A DNA stretch of 64,000 bases from Paludibacteraceae bacterium (GTDB taxonomy: Bacteria; Bacteroidota; Bacteroidia; Bacteroidales; Paludibacteraceae): the NCBI GenBank assembly GCA_017384225.1, contig JAFNUD010000009.1, positions 62,001-126,000 on the forward strand. The letters are read 5' to 3'. This document shows, piece by piece, positions 17,308 to 25,691 of this stretch. Numbering within the stretch: the stretch's first letter is position 1; every line of letters starts with the position of its first letter. The notes under the pieces were generated by a model that made no database searches, was not told the DNA's origin, and saw only the letters and a list, made by a program, of their open reading frames with translations. A program made the translations under genes and the position numbers.

Positions 17308-17820
17308 TTATTTTTTGAAAGAAAAATATTTCTGTCCGAAGAAGCTGATAATAATCGTGATGATGGTAATGAGCATCTTAGATGGAGTAGGATAAATACC
17401 GCAAACTTCTACAAAGAATTTTAGTCCTAAATAATTGACTAATAAATTAATTGCAACAATAAGAATATAACGAAAAAGTTGATTGTAACCACACAAAGAA
17501 GACTGCGTGAAAGTAACGTATTTATTTAACCAAAAACCTGTAAAAAGAGTAATGGGAAACACTAAAAGCAACGTCAACACGTGAGGGGTGAGGCAGATGG
17601 AATGGTGTAAAGTGTAAGGTGTAAAGTGTAAAGGCAGATATATATATACCAATTCATGACCTACGACAAAATTGTAGAGTAAAAAATAGAGCACCCAATC
17701 AAGCACCATGTTGCCACCACCACATGCAGCATAACGGAAAAGCTGTTGTGGGATATATTTACTAAAAGGACGATAGAAAAAATCAATGATTTTAGTAATT
17801 ATTTGCGATAATGCTTGCAT
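17308..17820 (-). CDS. GtrA-family membrane protein with a repeat-derived insertion
   Basis: A 170-residue protein with four hydrophobic segments, including VLDWVLYFLLYNFVV and VFPITLFTGFWLNKYVTF, the signature of GtrA/DPMS-type flippases thought to move polyprenyl-linked sugars. Between the second and third segments the loop reads LPLHFTPYTLHHSICLTPH. This stretch is encoded by a DNA array of five 7-bp units (17603-17637) that also occurs in intergenic sequence, so it looks like a repeat insertion the protein has tolerated. Promoter elements at 17868-17875 with TTTG 19 nt upstream support the start at 17820. Confidence 0.82.
   Translation of the reverse strand: MQALSQIITKIIDFFYRPFSKYIPQQLFRYAACGGGNMVLDWVLYFLLYNFVVGHELVYIYLPLHFTPYTLHHSICLTPHVLTLLLVFPITLFTGFWLNKYVTFTQSSLCGYNQLFRYILIVAINLLVNYLGLKFFVEVCGIYPTPSKMLITIITIIISFFGQKYFSFKK
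17603..17637. repeat. Five-unit heptamer array inside the GtrA gene
   Basis: TGGTGTA, AAGTGTA, AGGTGTA, AAGTGTA, AAGGCAG at exact 7-nt spacing. The same sequence family is found between genes at 10313 and 17282. Confidence 0.8.
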
Positions 17821-17837
17821 TTATGAAATAAAATTTG

Positions 17838-17845
17838 TAATTTTG
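17838..17845 (+). promoter_or_regulatory. Possible promoter of rsmA
   Basis: TAATTTTG followed by CACGC, about 130 nt before the rsmA ATG. No good upstream TTTG is seen, so this is tentative. Confidence 0.4.
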
Positions 17846-17867
17846 CACGCTGATTTGTTTTCGGCTG

Positions 17868-17899
17868 CAAAAGTACTAAAAATTTATGATTTGACAAAA
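17868..17899 (-). promoter_or_regulatory. Promoter of the GtrA gene
   Basis: TACTTTTG (17868-17875) with TTTG about 19 nt upstream on the minus strand, a near-ideal Bacteroidota sigma-70-type promoter. Confidence 0.7.
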
Positions 17900-17920
17900 T
17901 ATTTTGCTGCCAAAGCGAAG

Positions 17921-17955
17921 ATTAACCTTTAATTATCAACTATTAACTGTCACTA
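17921..17955. repeat. Intergenic heptamer-period repeat upstream of rsmA
   Basis: ATTAACC TTTAATT ATCAACT ATTAACT GTCACTA, five imperfect units with 7-nt spacing, immediately before rsmA. Confidence 0.55.
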
Positions 17956-17976
17956 TGGACGACTATCACCAGCAAA

Positions 17977-18744
17977 ATGCAACAAGTAAGAGCCAAGAAA
18001 TTTCTGGGTCAGCATTTCTTGAAGGACCTGAGTGTCGCCCAACGAATAGCTGAAACCATTAGCGAGGGTCGTGTCTTAGAGATCGGTCCTGGCATGGGTG
18101 TGCTCACGCAGTATCTCCTCAAAAATCCTAATCTACAAACTACCGCTATCGAAATTGATAGAGAAAGTGTGGCGTACCTCAAAGAGTGGTACCCCGAGTT
18201 GCACCTCATCGAGGGCGACTTCTTGAAACTGGATTTGAATATCATCTATCCCGAAGGAGAATTCTGCGTGATAGGCAACTACCCATATAATATCAGCAGT
18301 CAAATTTTCTTCAAAGTGCTTGATAATAAGGATCGTATCCCTATCTGTTCGGGTATGATTCAGAAGGAAGTAGCCGAGCGTATTGCCAGCAAGCCTGGCA
18401 AGAAAGCATATGGCATATTGAGTGTATTGCTACAAGCATATTACGATATAGAATATTTATTTACCGTGGACGAGCATGTGTTTAATCCTCCGCCGAAAGT
18501 CAAATCGGCGGTTATTCGCATGACTCGCAATAACCGCCAAGGATTGGGCTGCGACGAGGCGCTGTTTAAGAATGTAGTGAAGACAGCATTCAACCAGCGC
18601 CGAAAGCAGATGCGCAATTCGCTGATGGGACTAGTTGGCAAGGAAAATCCTATCCTCAACGACCCCATCTTCACGAAGCGCCCTGAACAACTGAGTGTCG
18701 ATGAATTCATCTCCCTCACCCAACTAATTCAAAATTCTAACTAA
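17977..18744 (+). CDS. rsmA: 16S rRNA (adenine1518-N6/adenine1519-N6) dimethyltransferase
   Basis: A 255-residue KsgA/RsmA protein that dimethylates two adjacent adenines in helix 45 of 16S rRNA late in 30S assembly. It shows KKFLGQHFLKD at the N-terminus, the SAM motif EIGPGMGVLTQ and the catalytic NYPYNIS (normally NLPYN). The C-terminal FNQRRKQMRNSL is the family's RNA-binding helix. Length is normal. It is followed by a hairpin (18797-18855) before corA, so it is probably monocistronic. Confidence 0.96.
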   Translation: MQQVRAKKFLGQHFLKDLSVAQRIAETISEGRVLEIGPGMGVLTQYLLKNPNLQTTAIEIDRESVAYLKEWYPELHLIEGDFLKLDLNIIYPEGEFCVIGNYPYNISSQIFFKVLDNKDRIPICSGMIQKEVAERIASKPGKKAYGILSVLLQAYYDIEYLFTVDEHVFNPPPKVKSAVIRMTRNNRQGLGCDEALFKNVVKTAFNQRRKQMRNSLMGLVGKENPILNDPIFTKRPEQLSVDEFISLTQLIQNSN

Positions 18745-18796
18745 CCATTAAAAACCTCTGACGGCATAGAGGATAACGAACACCGAGTATAAAAAA

Positions 18797-18855
18797 CTTT
18801 TTGTTTTGCTCTCCAAATGCGGCTTCGCTGCATTTTATTAGAGCAAAAACAAAAG
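18797..18855 (+). terminator. Large inverted repeat after rsmA
   Basis: CTTTTTGTTTTGCTCT (18797-18812) faces AGAGCAAAAACAAAAG (18840-18855) with an inner small hairpin GCGGCTTCGCTGC. It is a plausible terminator or processing signal. Confidence 0.45.
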
Positions 18856-18993
18856 ATGACCTTTGATTTTTATTTATTTTTGTAGCAAGCATAGCGCAGC
18901 GTATTTTTGTTTCAAAAAAAATAATTGTCAATAATTGACGACAGGTTGACACCAATTGTCTTAAAATTACTCTCGTTCGATTGCCGAACACGA

Positions 18994-19950
18994 ATGGCAG
19001 AACTCAAGATATTCTATAGAGACAAAGACAAACAAGACAAAATCAAGGTAGGCCGCAGCGTCAATATCCTCAGTAGTCTTGATAAGAAAGATATCATCTG
19101 GATTGACCTGCTCGACGTAAGCGATAAGACAGAGGGCGTACTGGAGGATTTTCTCAAGATTGACATTCAGGAAGATGAAGAAATGGAAGAAATTGAGATG
19201 TCATCTCGTTATATTCAGACAGATGACTCGATTGTCGCCAACTCTAACTTCCTACGCGATAACTTTGAAACAGAACCTGTAAACTTTATTTTGAAGAATA
19301 GCATCTTGGTGACTACTCGCGACGCGGAATTGGCAAGTTTCAATGAAACTGTAAAGAAAATGTTAATGAATACACGTAATTTTCCTACAGGATATCACGT
19401 ATTAGTGACATTGATGGAAACACGTGTAGAGCGAGACGCAGATATGATTGAGGATACCACAGATATGATTACCAAACTATCTAGTGAAATCAACGCGAAA
19501 GATCATGTGGACGAAGAGGTACTTATCCAAATCAAGGACCTTCAGGAAAAAGTGACCATCATCCGTCAGAATATTATGGATAAACAACGCGTGATTAGCA
19601 ACTTTCTCAAGTGTGATTTCTTCCCTACTGAGTTACAACCACGATTAACAATGATCATCAAGGATATTAACTCACTTTTCGACTATACACGATTTGGTTT
19701 TGATCGTTTGGATTACCTCCAGGATACCTTCCTCGGTCTTGTTAACATTGAGCAGAATAAGATTATCAAAATCTTTACTGTGGTGAACGTAGTATTCTTG
19801 CCACCTACATTGATAGCAAGTATGTATGGTATGAACTTCGAATTTATGCCTGAGTTAGGATGGAAATTAGGTTATCCATTTGCAGTAGGACTAATGTTAG
19901 TTTTTACATTGGCTATCTTATTGTATTTCAAACTGAAAAAATGGTTATAA
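18994..19950 (+). CDS. corA: CorA-type magnesium/cobalt transporter
   Basis: A 318-residue inner-membrane channel. The acidic soluble domain has long helices; two C-terminal transmembrane segments are linked by the family signature YGMNFEFMPE (GMN motif), and the C-terminus is a basic tail (KLKKWL). It forms a pentameric Mg2+ channel. I chose the ATG at 18994 because the upstream in-frame sequence starts only with TTG and is composed of repeated AATTGAC-type motifs. Confidence 0.93.
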   Translation: MAELKIFYRDKDKQDKIKVGRSVNILSSLDKKDIIWIDLLDVSDKTEGVLEDFLKIDIQEDEEMEEIEMSSRYIQTDDSIVANSNFLRDNFETEPVNFILKNSILVTTRDAELASFNETVKKMLMNTRNFPTGYHVLVTLMETRVERDADMIEDTTDMITKLSSEINAKDHVDEEVLIQIKDLQEKVTIIRQNIMDKQRVISNFLKCDFFPTELQPRLTMIIKDINSLFDYTRFGFDRLDYLQDTFLGLVNIEQNKIIKIFTVVNVVFLPPTLIASMYGMNFEFMPELGWKLGYPFAVGLMLVFTLAILLYFKLKKWL

Positions 19951-20193
19951 ACAATTTTTCAACAATTGCGATGAAAATATAGAATAGAAAACTGAAAACA
20001 TATAGTTATCCTTTTTATAAAAAAAAATATACACCATTTTTAATCCGTTAAGTAGCTAAAAAATAATATAGTACGAATGTTATCCACATTTTCCAAATGC
20101 AATAATAATAAAGGAATCTTTAATAAATTCTATTTTTATTATTAAAGAAAGTGTTAGGTGAGTTTAGCAAGATTGAAAAAGATATTTGAAAAA
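19951..20193. other. AT-rich intergenic region between corA and pgk
   Basis: No gene. It contains one perfect DnaA box (TTATCCACA, 20080-20088) and an AT-only inverted repeat (about 20101-20112 with 20133-20143). A single DnaA box is not evidence for an origin. Confidence 0.5.
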
Positions 20194-20225
20194 TTTGTAG
20201 GAATAAAATTTTCTTTGTACCTTTG
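20194..20225 (+). promoter_or_regulatory. pgk promoter
   Basis: TTTG at 20194-20197 and TACCTTTG at 20218-20225, 20 nt apart, giving a leader of about 80 nt before the pgk ATG. Confidence 0.75.
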
Positions 20226-20242
20226 CGCTCGCTTTCCACGAC

Positions 20243-20259
20243 CTATACCAAAGGTATAG
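20243..20259 (+). promoter_or_regulatory. Small hairpin in the pgk leader
   Basis: CTATACC-AAA-GGTATAG, a perfect 7-bp stem with a 3-nt loop about 12 nt after the expected transcript start. It may stabilise the mRNA or bind a regulator. Confidence 0.45.
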
Positions 20260-20312
20260 TAAGGGTAAACAAAATAAGGTAAATTAAAAACAATATAAAT
20301 ATATAAAGGATT

Positions 20313-21560
20313 ATGACAATTAATGATTACAAATTCGCTGGAAAGAAAGCGATTGTTCGCGTGGACTTCAATGTACCATTGAACGAGAATGGAGTGATTA
20401 CCGACGATACCCGTATCCGTGGTGCGTTGCCAACCCTTAAGCATATCCTCGAAGAGGGTGGTGCGCTCATTATTATGAGCCACATGGGTAAACCAAAAGG
20501 CAAAGTGGTTGCTAAATATAGCTTGAAGCAAATCGTTGACGCTGTGAGCGCTGCACTTGGTACTCCAGTACAATTTGCTGAGGATTGCGCTAAAGCAGCT
20601 GAGCAAGCTGCTGCACTCAAAGCAGGCGAGGTACTCCTTCTCGAGAACCTTCGCTACTATCCAGAAGAGGAAGGCAAACCAGTAGGTATCGATAAAGAGG
20701 ATCCTGCATATGAGGAGGCTAAGAAAGCGATGAAAGCAAGTCAAAAAGAGTTCGCTAAGACACTCGCAAGCTATGCTGACTGCTATGTAAACGACGCATT
20801 TGGTACTGCTCACCGCAAACACGCTTCTACCGCTGTGATCGCTGACTACTTCGATACTGACAACAAGATGCTCGGATACCTCATGGAGAAAGAGGTACAA
20901 GCTGTAGATAATGTACTCAGCAACATCAAGCGTCCTTTCACTGCTATCATGGGTGGTTCTAAGGTTTCTACAAAGATTGGTATCATCGAGAACCTTATGG
21001 ACAAGGTGGACAACCTTATCCTCTGCGGTGGTATGACTTATACTTTTGCTAAAGCAAATGGTGGCGAGATTGGTAAATCTATCTGCGAGAACGACAAACT
21101 CGAGCTCGCTCTTGACATCATCGCTCAAGCTAAGGCAAAAGGTGTGAACCTCGTATTGGCTACCGACTGCGTAGCAGCTGATGATTTTTCTAACGATGCT
21201 AACACCCAAATTTGCCCAAGCAATGCTATCCCAGAGGGTTGGGAAGGTGTGGACGCTGGTCCAGAGAGCCGCAAAGCATTTGCTGCTGCTATCGAAGGTG
21301 CTAAGACTATCCTTTGGAACGGTCCTGCAGGTGTGTTCGAGTTCGACAACTTCGCTGCTGGTTCTAAAGCAATCGCTGAGGCAATCGCTATTGCAACCGA
21401 CAATGGTGCATACAGTTTGATTGGTGGTGGTGATAGCGTAGCATGCGTGAACAAGTTCGGCATGGCTGACCGCGTAAGTTATATCTCTACTGGTGGTGGT
21501 GCATTGCTCGAGGCTATCGAGGGTAAAGTACTCCCAGGTGTAGCAGCAATTAAAGGATAA
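20313..21560 (+). CDS. pgk: Phosphoglycerate kinase
   Basis: A 415-residue glycolytic enzyme transferring phosphate from 1,3-bisphosphoglycerate to ADP. It has the N-terminal substrate motif [28 protein letters not shown], the hinge region, [14 protein letters not shown], and the nucleotide-binding glycine-rich blocks [10 protein letters not shown] and [13 protein letters not shown]. Codon use is strongly biased and the G+C is raised, as expected for a highly expressed gene. It sits 5 bp upstream of the DUF3127 gene and is probably co-transcribed with it. A long open frame on the opposite strand is a by-product of this codon bias. Confidence 0.98.
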   Translation: MTINDYKFAGKKAIVRVDFNVPLNENGVITDDTRIRGALPTLKHILEEGGALIIMSHMGKPKGKVVAKYSLKQIVDAVSAALGTPVQFAEDCAKAAEQAAALKAGEVLLLENLRYYPEEEGKPVGIDKEDPAYEEAKKAMKASQKEFAKTLASYADCYVNDAFGTAHRKHASTAVIADYFDTDNKMLGYLMEKEVQAVDNVLSNIKRPFTAIMGGSKVSTKIGIIENLMDKVDNLILCGGMTYTFAKANGGEIGKSICENDKLELALDIIAQAKAKGVNLVLATDCVAADDFSNDANTQICPSNAIPEGWEGVDAGPESRKAFAAAIEGAKTILWNGPAGVFEFDNFAAGSKAIAEAIAIATDNGAYSLIGGGDSVACVNKFGMADRVSYISTGGGALLEAIEGKVLPGVAAIKG

Positions 21561-21565
21561 GCAGT

Positions 21566-21961
21566 ATGGAAATTTCAGGTAAGATTATACAAGTATTGCC
21601 AGAGCAAGGTGGCGTAAGCAAGACCTCTGGCAAGGAGTGGAAACTCCAAGCTTATGTGCTTGAGACACAGGAGCAATATCCTCGTAAGGTACACTTTGAG
21701 GTGTTTGGTGAAGACCGTATCAAAGCCAACCCTTGCCAATTGGACGATGTAGTAACCGTGTCTTTCGATATTGAGAGCCGCGAGTTTAATGGTCGTTGGT
21801 ACACTTCTGTTCGTGCTTGGAAAATTCAGCAAGGTGTGGTAGCGGCAGGTGCTACTGTAGTAGAAGCTCCTGCGGCTGCGCCAGTGGCAGCTCCACAATC
21901 TAATACTGCTACTTTTGATGCAGTAGCAGGTGGTGATGAAACCACAGACTTGCCATTCTAA
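21566..21961 (+). CDS. DUF3127 protein (single-stranded-DNA-binding-like OB fold)
   Basis: A 131-residue protein. The first 95 residues form a small OB-fold domain (MEISGKIIQVLPEQGG, SGKEWKLQAYVLETQEQYP, VSFDIESREFNGRWYTSVRAW). The remainder is a flexible Ala/Pro/Val-rich tail ending in the acidic EETTDLPF-like tip typical of SSB proteins (here GGDETTDLPF). That tip in SSB recruits repair partners, so a DNA or RNA binding role is likely but not proven for this family. It lies directly after pgk and overlaps the next ATG by 1 bp. Confidence 0.88.
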   Translation: MEISGKIIQVLPEQGGVSKTSGKEWKLQAYVLETQEQYPRKVHFEVFGEDRIKANPCQLDDVVTVSFDIESREFNGRWYTSVRAWKIQQGVVAAGATVVEAPAAAPVAAPQSNTATFDAVAGGDETTDLPF

Positions 21962-22938
21962 TGCAACGTAAGATTTGGTTAATAATATTATCAAGCTTTC
22001 TGGTAGGTGGTGCCATCGTATGCACTATCCGCTGGAAGGCTTGGTTTGGTAATCCGCCCGAACCTATATGGGAAGGAGATACCATTCAGTTGCAATTAAA
22101 TACTTTCGCTAATGAATATACATTGCAACGTATGCAGAAAGATACGTTGCAGTTTATTATATTGGGCGATATACACAACCAATTGGAGAATTACGATTAT
22201 GCGCTTCTTGCAGAACGTCATCCGAATGTGGATTTCTATGCACAATTAGGTGACTGGATGGAGCGTCCGTATTTCTATTATGAGCAAATGCTCTATCGCT
22301 CTATCGTGGGTACAGGGTTTGATACATTGCCCGTGATATCTATTCCTGGAAATCACGAACATAGAAAAGGCATAATAAAACAATTACCTAAACAATGGAA
22401 AACTATCTTTCCTAATCCAAGTAATGGAATTGATCGCTTTGAAGGAACAAGTTATTTTGTAGATTTTCCGCAAATGCGCATCATAACAATCAATACGGAT
22501 GGTTTGCAATGGTTGTCGGATTATACACGCGTTGGATTGTGGCTAAAACAGACCCTGCGCGAAGCGAAAGATAAATATACTATTGTGATGATGCACCACC
22601 CTGTATTTAGTACTGCTAAAGGTAGACAAAATCCATGTATATGGTTGAGTTTTTATGGTGCATTGCGCGAGGCAGATGTAGTGTTTTCCGGACATGACCA
22701 CAATTATGCACGCAAATTGGTGAAGTATAAAGAGCGTTTTTGGGTGGAACAACAACCTACATTGTATATAGCTACTAATGCTTCAAAGAAAACCTATTCA
22801 ATAAAAGAGAAAAATAATTACGAGTGTTCTTTTTCGGGCGAAGCAGTGTATGAATACATTGTAGCAACGAAAAATACATTGTATATATACACTTATAAAT
22901 TGCAATCAGGAGAACAAATAGATGAAGTGAAGATATGA
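21961..22938 (+). CDS. Membrane-anchored/secreted calcineurin-like metallophosphoesterase
   Basis: A 325-residue protein with an N-terminal hydrophobic segment (IWLIILSSFLVGGAIVCTI). Metal ligands of the family are present in order: ILGDIHNQ, LGDWME, PGNHEH, MMHHPVF and FSGHDHNYARK. It should hydrolyse phospho-esters outside the cytoplasmic membrane; the substrate is unknown. It starts in the TAATG of the DUF3127 stop, so it is translationally coupled to pgk-DUF3127. A strong terminator (22977-23007) follows. Confidence 0.87.
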   Translation: MQRKIWLIILSSFLVGGAIVCTIRWKAWFGNPPEPIWEGDTIQLQLNTFANEYTLQRMQKDTLQFIILGDIHNQLENYDYALLAERHPNVDFYAQLGDWMERPYFYYEQMLYRSIVGTGFDTLPVISIPGNHEHRKGIIKQLPKQWKTIFPNPSNGIDRFEGTSYFVDFPQMRIITINTDGLQWLSDYTRVGLWLKQTLREAKDKYTIVMMHHPVFSTAKGRQNPCIWLSFYGALREADVVFSGHDHNYARKLVKYKERFWVEQQPTLYIATNASKKTYSIKEKNNYECSFSGEAVYEYIVATKNTLYIYTYKLQSGEQIDEVKI

Positions 22939-22967
22939 TAACTGGCATGCAATAATGTATTGTTATA

Positions 22968-24278
22968 CTATTTTCTAATGACCAACCATCTCGGTTGGTC
23001 ATTTTTTTCTGGCGTAGTATAGAGTAGCAATGTAGGGTCATCTGTAGTTTTGATTTGTACTCCTATTAAATCTGCCCATTTCTGTGCTTTTTTAGCATTT
23101 TTTCTATGTTTTTGTATACTATGAATATCTTTCTCCCAGTGGCGCTGTTTTGCTTTTTTAGTTTTAGGTAGGAGTATGATTTTTGTTTCTACTGCTTGTT
23201 CTATCTCCAATTCAGAAGCAAAACTAAGTGGTTCGTGACTTATTTTTCTACATCTCTCTAAAAATTTATACCATTCATTATCTGTTTTATCTACAATAAT
23301 ATCTGCTTCCGTTTCATTCGTATTCATAACTTTGTTCCATAGACGTTTTGTTATGGGTTCTTCTGATATGTAATAGGGTGTATCTGTTGCTACATATTGT
23401 AATTTGATTTTGATATTTTTAATCTTTACTTTTTTGACGATAGTTGGTTCTTCTATAAGTTGTAAGGTAGGCTCATTAGGCAAGGTTAATGCCAATTGCA
23501 AACCGCAGTAATTGGTAGCTTGTGTAGGTAATTGCAGATAGCGATGTGATATATGGCAGTTGGCTTCACAATTATCAAAACTGCTACCACGTATGATTTT
23601 ATTTGTACCATTGATAGGTCCTCTGGGGTTGAGATCTGTTCCAAGTTGATAGGGCGCATACCAATCTTCGCACCATTCGCTAACATTACCTGTCATATCA
23701 TACAAGCCTAATTCGTTGGGTATTTTCTCTCCAACAGTATGTTTGCGAAAGCCTGCATTGCTTAATAGCCAAGCTACGCTATCGGCTATAAAAGACCCTG
23801 CAAAGCGGTATTCTTGGCTGTTGTTTCCTCCGCGTGCAGCAAACTCCCATTCAGCTTCTGTGGGAAGGCGAAAAGGCATATTAGTAATACTATCCAAGCG
23901 ATGAATAAATCTCTGGCAGTCGAACCAACTAACGTTTGTAACAGGAAGATTAGGATTGTATCCTTCGTGCGTGATAGGATCTTCTTGCATTACTGTTTGC
24001 CATAGGGCTTGTGTGACTTCGGTATGTCCGATATAATAAGCATTTAGTGCTACAGTATGTGCTGGAAGATCAGTAGAAATAGCTTCACGATGTTGTTCAC
24101 GTGTGCCACCCATTACAAATACTCCTCCTTCTACACGTTGCATACTAAATGGTATGCCATTTACTTCAAAACGAAGAATTTGCAATGAATCGTGAATAAA
24201 ATTAGATTTAGCTAAAACAGGGTTGATTCCTACCATTAACCAACCTATTAAGGTATATAGTAATATGTATTTTTGCAT
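22968..24278 (-). CDS. Secreted formylglycine-generating-enzyme-like (SUMF1) protein
   Basis: A 436-residue protein with a signal peptide (MQKYILLYTLIGWLMVGINPVLA). Residues 45-260 are the FGE/SUMF1 fold: VEGGVFVMGG, YYIGHTEVTQALW, PVTNVSWFDCQRF, RLPTEAEWEFAARGG, GLYDMTGNVSEWCEDW and IIRGSSFDNC. The C-terminal 150 residues are lysine-rich and unassigned. True FGE oxidises a sulfatase cysteine; many Bacteroidota members, including GldJ/GldK, are structural instead, and the role here is open. It follows recO by 63 bp. Its last codons contain the terminator hairpin of the convergent gene. Confidence 0.82.
   Translation of the reverse strand: MQKYILLYTLIGWLMVGINPVLAKSNFIHDSLQILRFEVNGIPFSMQRVEGGVFVMGGTREQHREAISTDLPAHTVALNAYYIGHTEVTQALWQTVMQEDPITHEGYNPNLPVTNVSWFDCQRFIHRLDSITNMPFRLPTEAEWEFAARGGNNSQEYRFAGSFIADSVAWLLSNAGFRKHTVGEKIPNELGLYDMTGNVSEWCEDWYAPYQLGTDLNPRGPINGTNKIIRGSSFDNCEANCHISHRYLQLPTQATNYCGLQLALTLPNEPTLQLIEEPTIVKKVKIKNIKIKLQYVATDTPYYISEEPITKRLWNKVMNTNETEADIIVDKTDNEWYKFLERCRKISHEPLSFASELEIEQAVETKIILLPKTKKAKQRHWEKDIHSIQKHRKNAKKAQKWADLIGVQIKTTDDPTLLLYTTPEKNDQPRWLVIRK
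22977..23007 (+). terminator. Intrinsic terminator of the pgk unit, inside the end of the convergent gene
   Basis: AATGACCAACC (22977-22987), loop ATCTC, GGTTGGTCATT (22993-23003), then TTTT. The hairpin DNA also encodes the last residues of the gene ending at 22968. Confidence 0.85.
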
Positions 24279-24341
24279 AACCGAATGCTGCTACACAAAA
24301 TCCGTGCCACTTAAAGATTTTTAGAAAGTAGTATGATATGA

Positions 24342-24920
24342 TTAATCAAACACTTCTATCAATACTTCCAAGGATTTAGGTATTCGAAAATCCTCTATAT
24401 GCTCTTCGTAGTAGGAACATAACTCGCGCAAGCGTTGTTGTCTTTCTTGGCGATTAGCAGGTGCATTAAACCACTTTGGATGTTCGGTATCGTCAATACC
24501 TATGCCCAGAAATGTAGCATAATCCATTAGAAACTGTAAATGTAGATTATATATATCTTCCTCTTGATCCAGCAGTCTAATAACATGGCATAACCATTCA
24601 TACAGAGGTTTATCGCTCATAGGATGGCGCAATGTGTTATTTAGAATTTCTGCGATAAACATCGCTATACATTGACGTGGTACCTCTATTGTCAGTCTTT
24701 GTGGCGTATATAACAGCGAAACGGATGATAGTGTTCCCATTTGCGAGGGAGCATTGTTGCGTTTGGTGGAAGTAAATTCTATGATGGATAGCGGTCGTAG
24801 GATACCTTTGTATTTATTACCATATACTGCATACTGCACTCGCCCGTGCTCGGCGGTGTATAAGTGTACAATACTACCTGTATCGGAGTATTTGGTAAGT
24901 GATAATACAATAGCAGACAT
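24342..24920 (-). CDS. recO: DNA repair protein RecO
   Basis: A 192-residue RecO-family protein that helps RecR load RecA onto SSB-coated DNA. The N-terminal OB fold reads IVLSLTKYSDTGSIVHLYT and GRVQYAVYGNKYKG, followed by a helical C-terminal domain. It is shorter than the usual 230-240 residues, and no zinc-binding cysteine cluster is visible, as in many Bacteroidota. It starts 2 bp after the stop of the nucleotidase-like gene, which places it in an operon with it. Confidence 0.85.
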   Translation of the reverse strand: MSAIVLSLTKYSDTGSIVHLYTAEHGRVQYAVYGNKYKGILRPLSIIEFTSTKRNNAPSQMGTLSSVSLLYTPQRLTIEVPRQCIAMFIAEILNNTLRHPMSDKPLYEWLCHVIRLLDQEEDIYNLHLQFLMDYATFLGIGIDDTEHPKWFNAPANRQERQQRLRELCSYYEEHIEDFRIPKSLEVLIEVFD

Positions 24921-24922
24921 GC

Positions 24923-25672
24923 TTACTTAATGTCCATTCGTCCGTCCACTTTTGCTTGAACGGTTTTTACTTGTTGTACATACTCAATGTACAAGTCGCG
25001 AATTTTCTCTTCCGAACGCCATAGTTCTTCATGCTGTGCGAGCGGAGTCATACCATCGTTACCTTGACTTAGATAGTCGCTTGTAGCTACGGTATAATAT
25101 GCTGTAGGTACTATAGGTTTTCCGTCAATAGTAGCAGATAGCAGTTTGCCATTGCGTGCTTTCATACGCAGTCCTGCTACACCTTCTCCACCGCGTTGTA
25201 TGCATACTTGGCATAGGTTGAGAATCTGTTCGCCTGTCATAATAAGTACTACTAACTCGTTATCAAATGGCATTAATTCGAAAATATGACGTTGTGTAAT
25301 ATCGCCAGTAGCCCATTCGCAACGCATACCGCCAATATTCACTACTGCCATATCCACTCGGGATGGATAGTGCTGTTGCGCCATAGCAAATAGTGCATCG
25401 CTTGCCCAATTCAACATATTACATTCAGGTTGGCAAACAGTCATCATCTCAGGAGCATAACCGATAGGTATGTTTAGCTTTTGCTCCAATTCTTCTTTGA
25501 TAGGTATGATATATTGTAGATATGCTGTGTCTTGAATAGCATCCAAGGTGCTATCTACTGTAATAACTTCGCTATTTGCTTTTACAATGTGCATTGGACG
25601 ATGGCAAGCTATCAAGCTCATCATCAGTAATGATAACAAAATGATATGTTTCATATTTTTGATATGTTTCAT
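24923..25672 (-). CDS. Lipoprotein with 5'-nucleotidase C-terminal domain
   Basis: A 249-residue protein. The signal ends in a lipobox (MMSLIAC), so it is lipid-anchored. The body matches the C-terminal (substrate-binding) domain of UshA-type 5'-nucleotidases: CNMLNWASDALF, VVNIGGMRC, DITQRHIFELMPFDNELV and the terminal DYLSQGNDGM. The metallophosphatase half is absent; in many Bacteroidales it is encoded as a separate adjacent gene, which is not seen here. Start is uncertain: a tandem duplication of ATATGAAACATATCA gives two in-frame ATGs at 25672 and 25654, and the second gives the more typical signal peptide. Confidence 0.82.
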   Translation of the reverse strand: MKHIKNMKHIILLSLLMMSLIACHRPMHIVKANSEVITVDSTLDAIQDTAYLQYIIPIKEELEQKLNIPIGYAPEMMTVCQPECNMLNWASDALFAMAQQHYPSRVDMAVVNIGGMRCEWATGDITQRHIFELMPFDNELVVLIMTGEQILNLCQVCIQRGGEGVAGLRMKARNGKLLSATIDGKPIVPTAYYTVATSDYLSQGNDGMTPLAQHEELWRSEEKIRDLYIEYVQQVKTVQAKVDGRMDIK

Positions 25673-25691
25673 ATTTTATGAATATACGGTA

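Noticed and set aside
20080..20088. Perfect DnaA box TTATCCACA
   Set aside because: Single intergenic copy; other copies at 28839, 31970 and 36061 are inside genes and scattered, so no origin is supported.
20154..21209. 351-codon open frame on the minus strand opposite pgk
   Set aside because: It mirrors the strongly biased codons of pgk, has no promoter or family similarity, and starts inside pgk.
24294..24309. Second possible sigma-54 site before the SUMF1-like gene (TGGCACG-N4-TTGTG)
   Set aside because: The conserved C of the -12 element is T, so it is probably chance.
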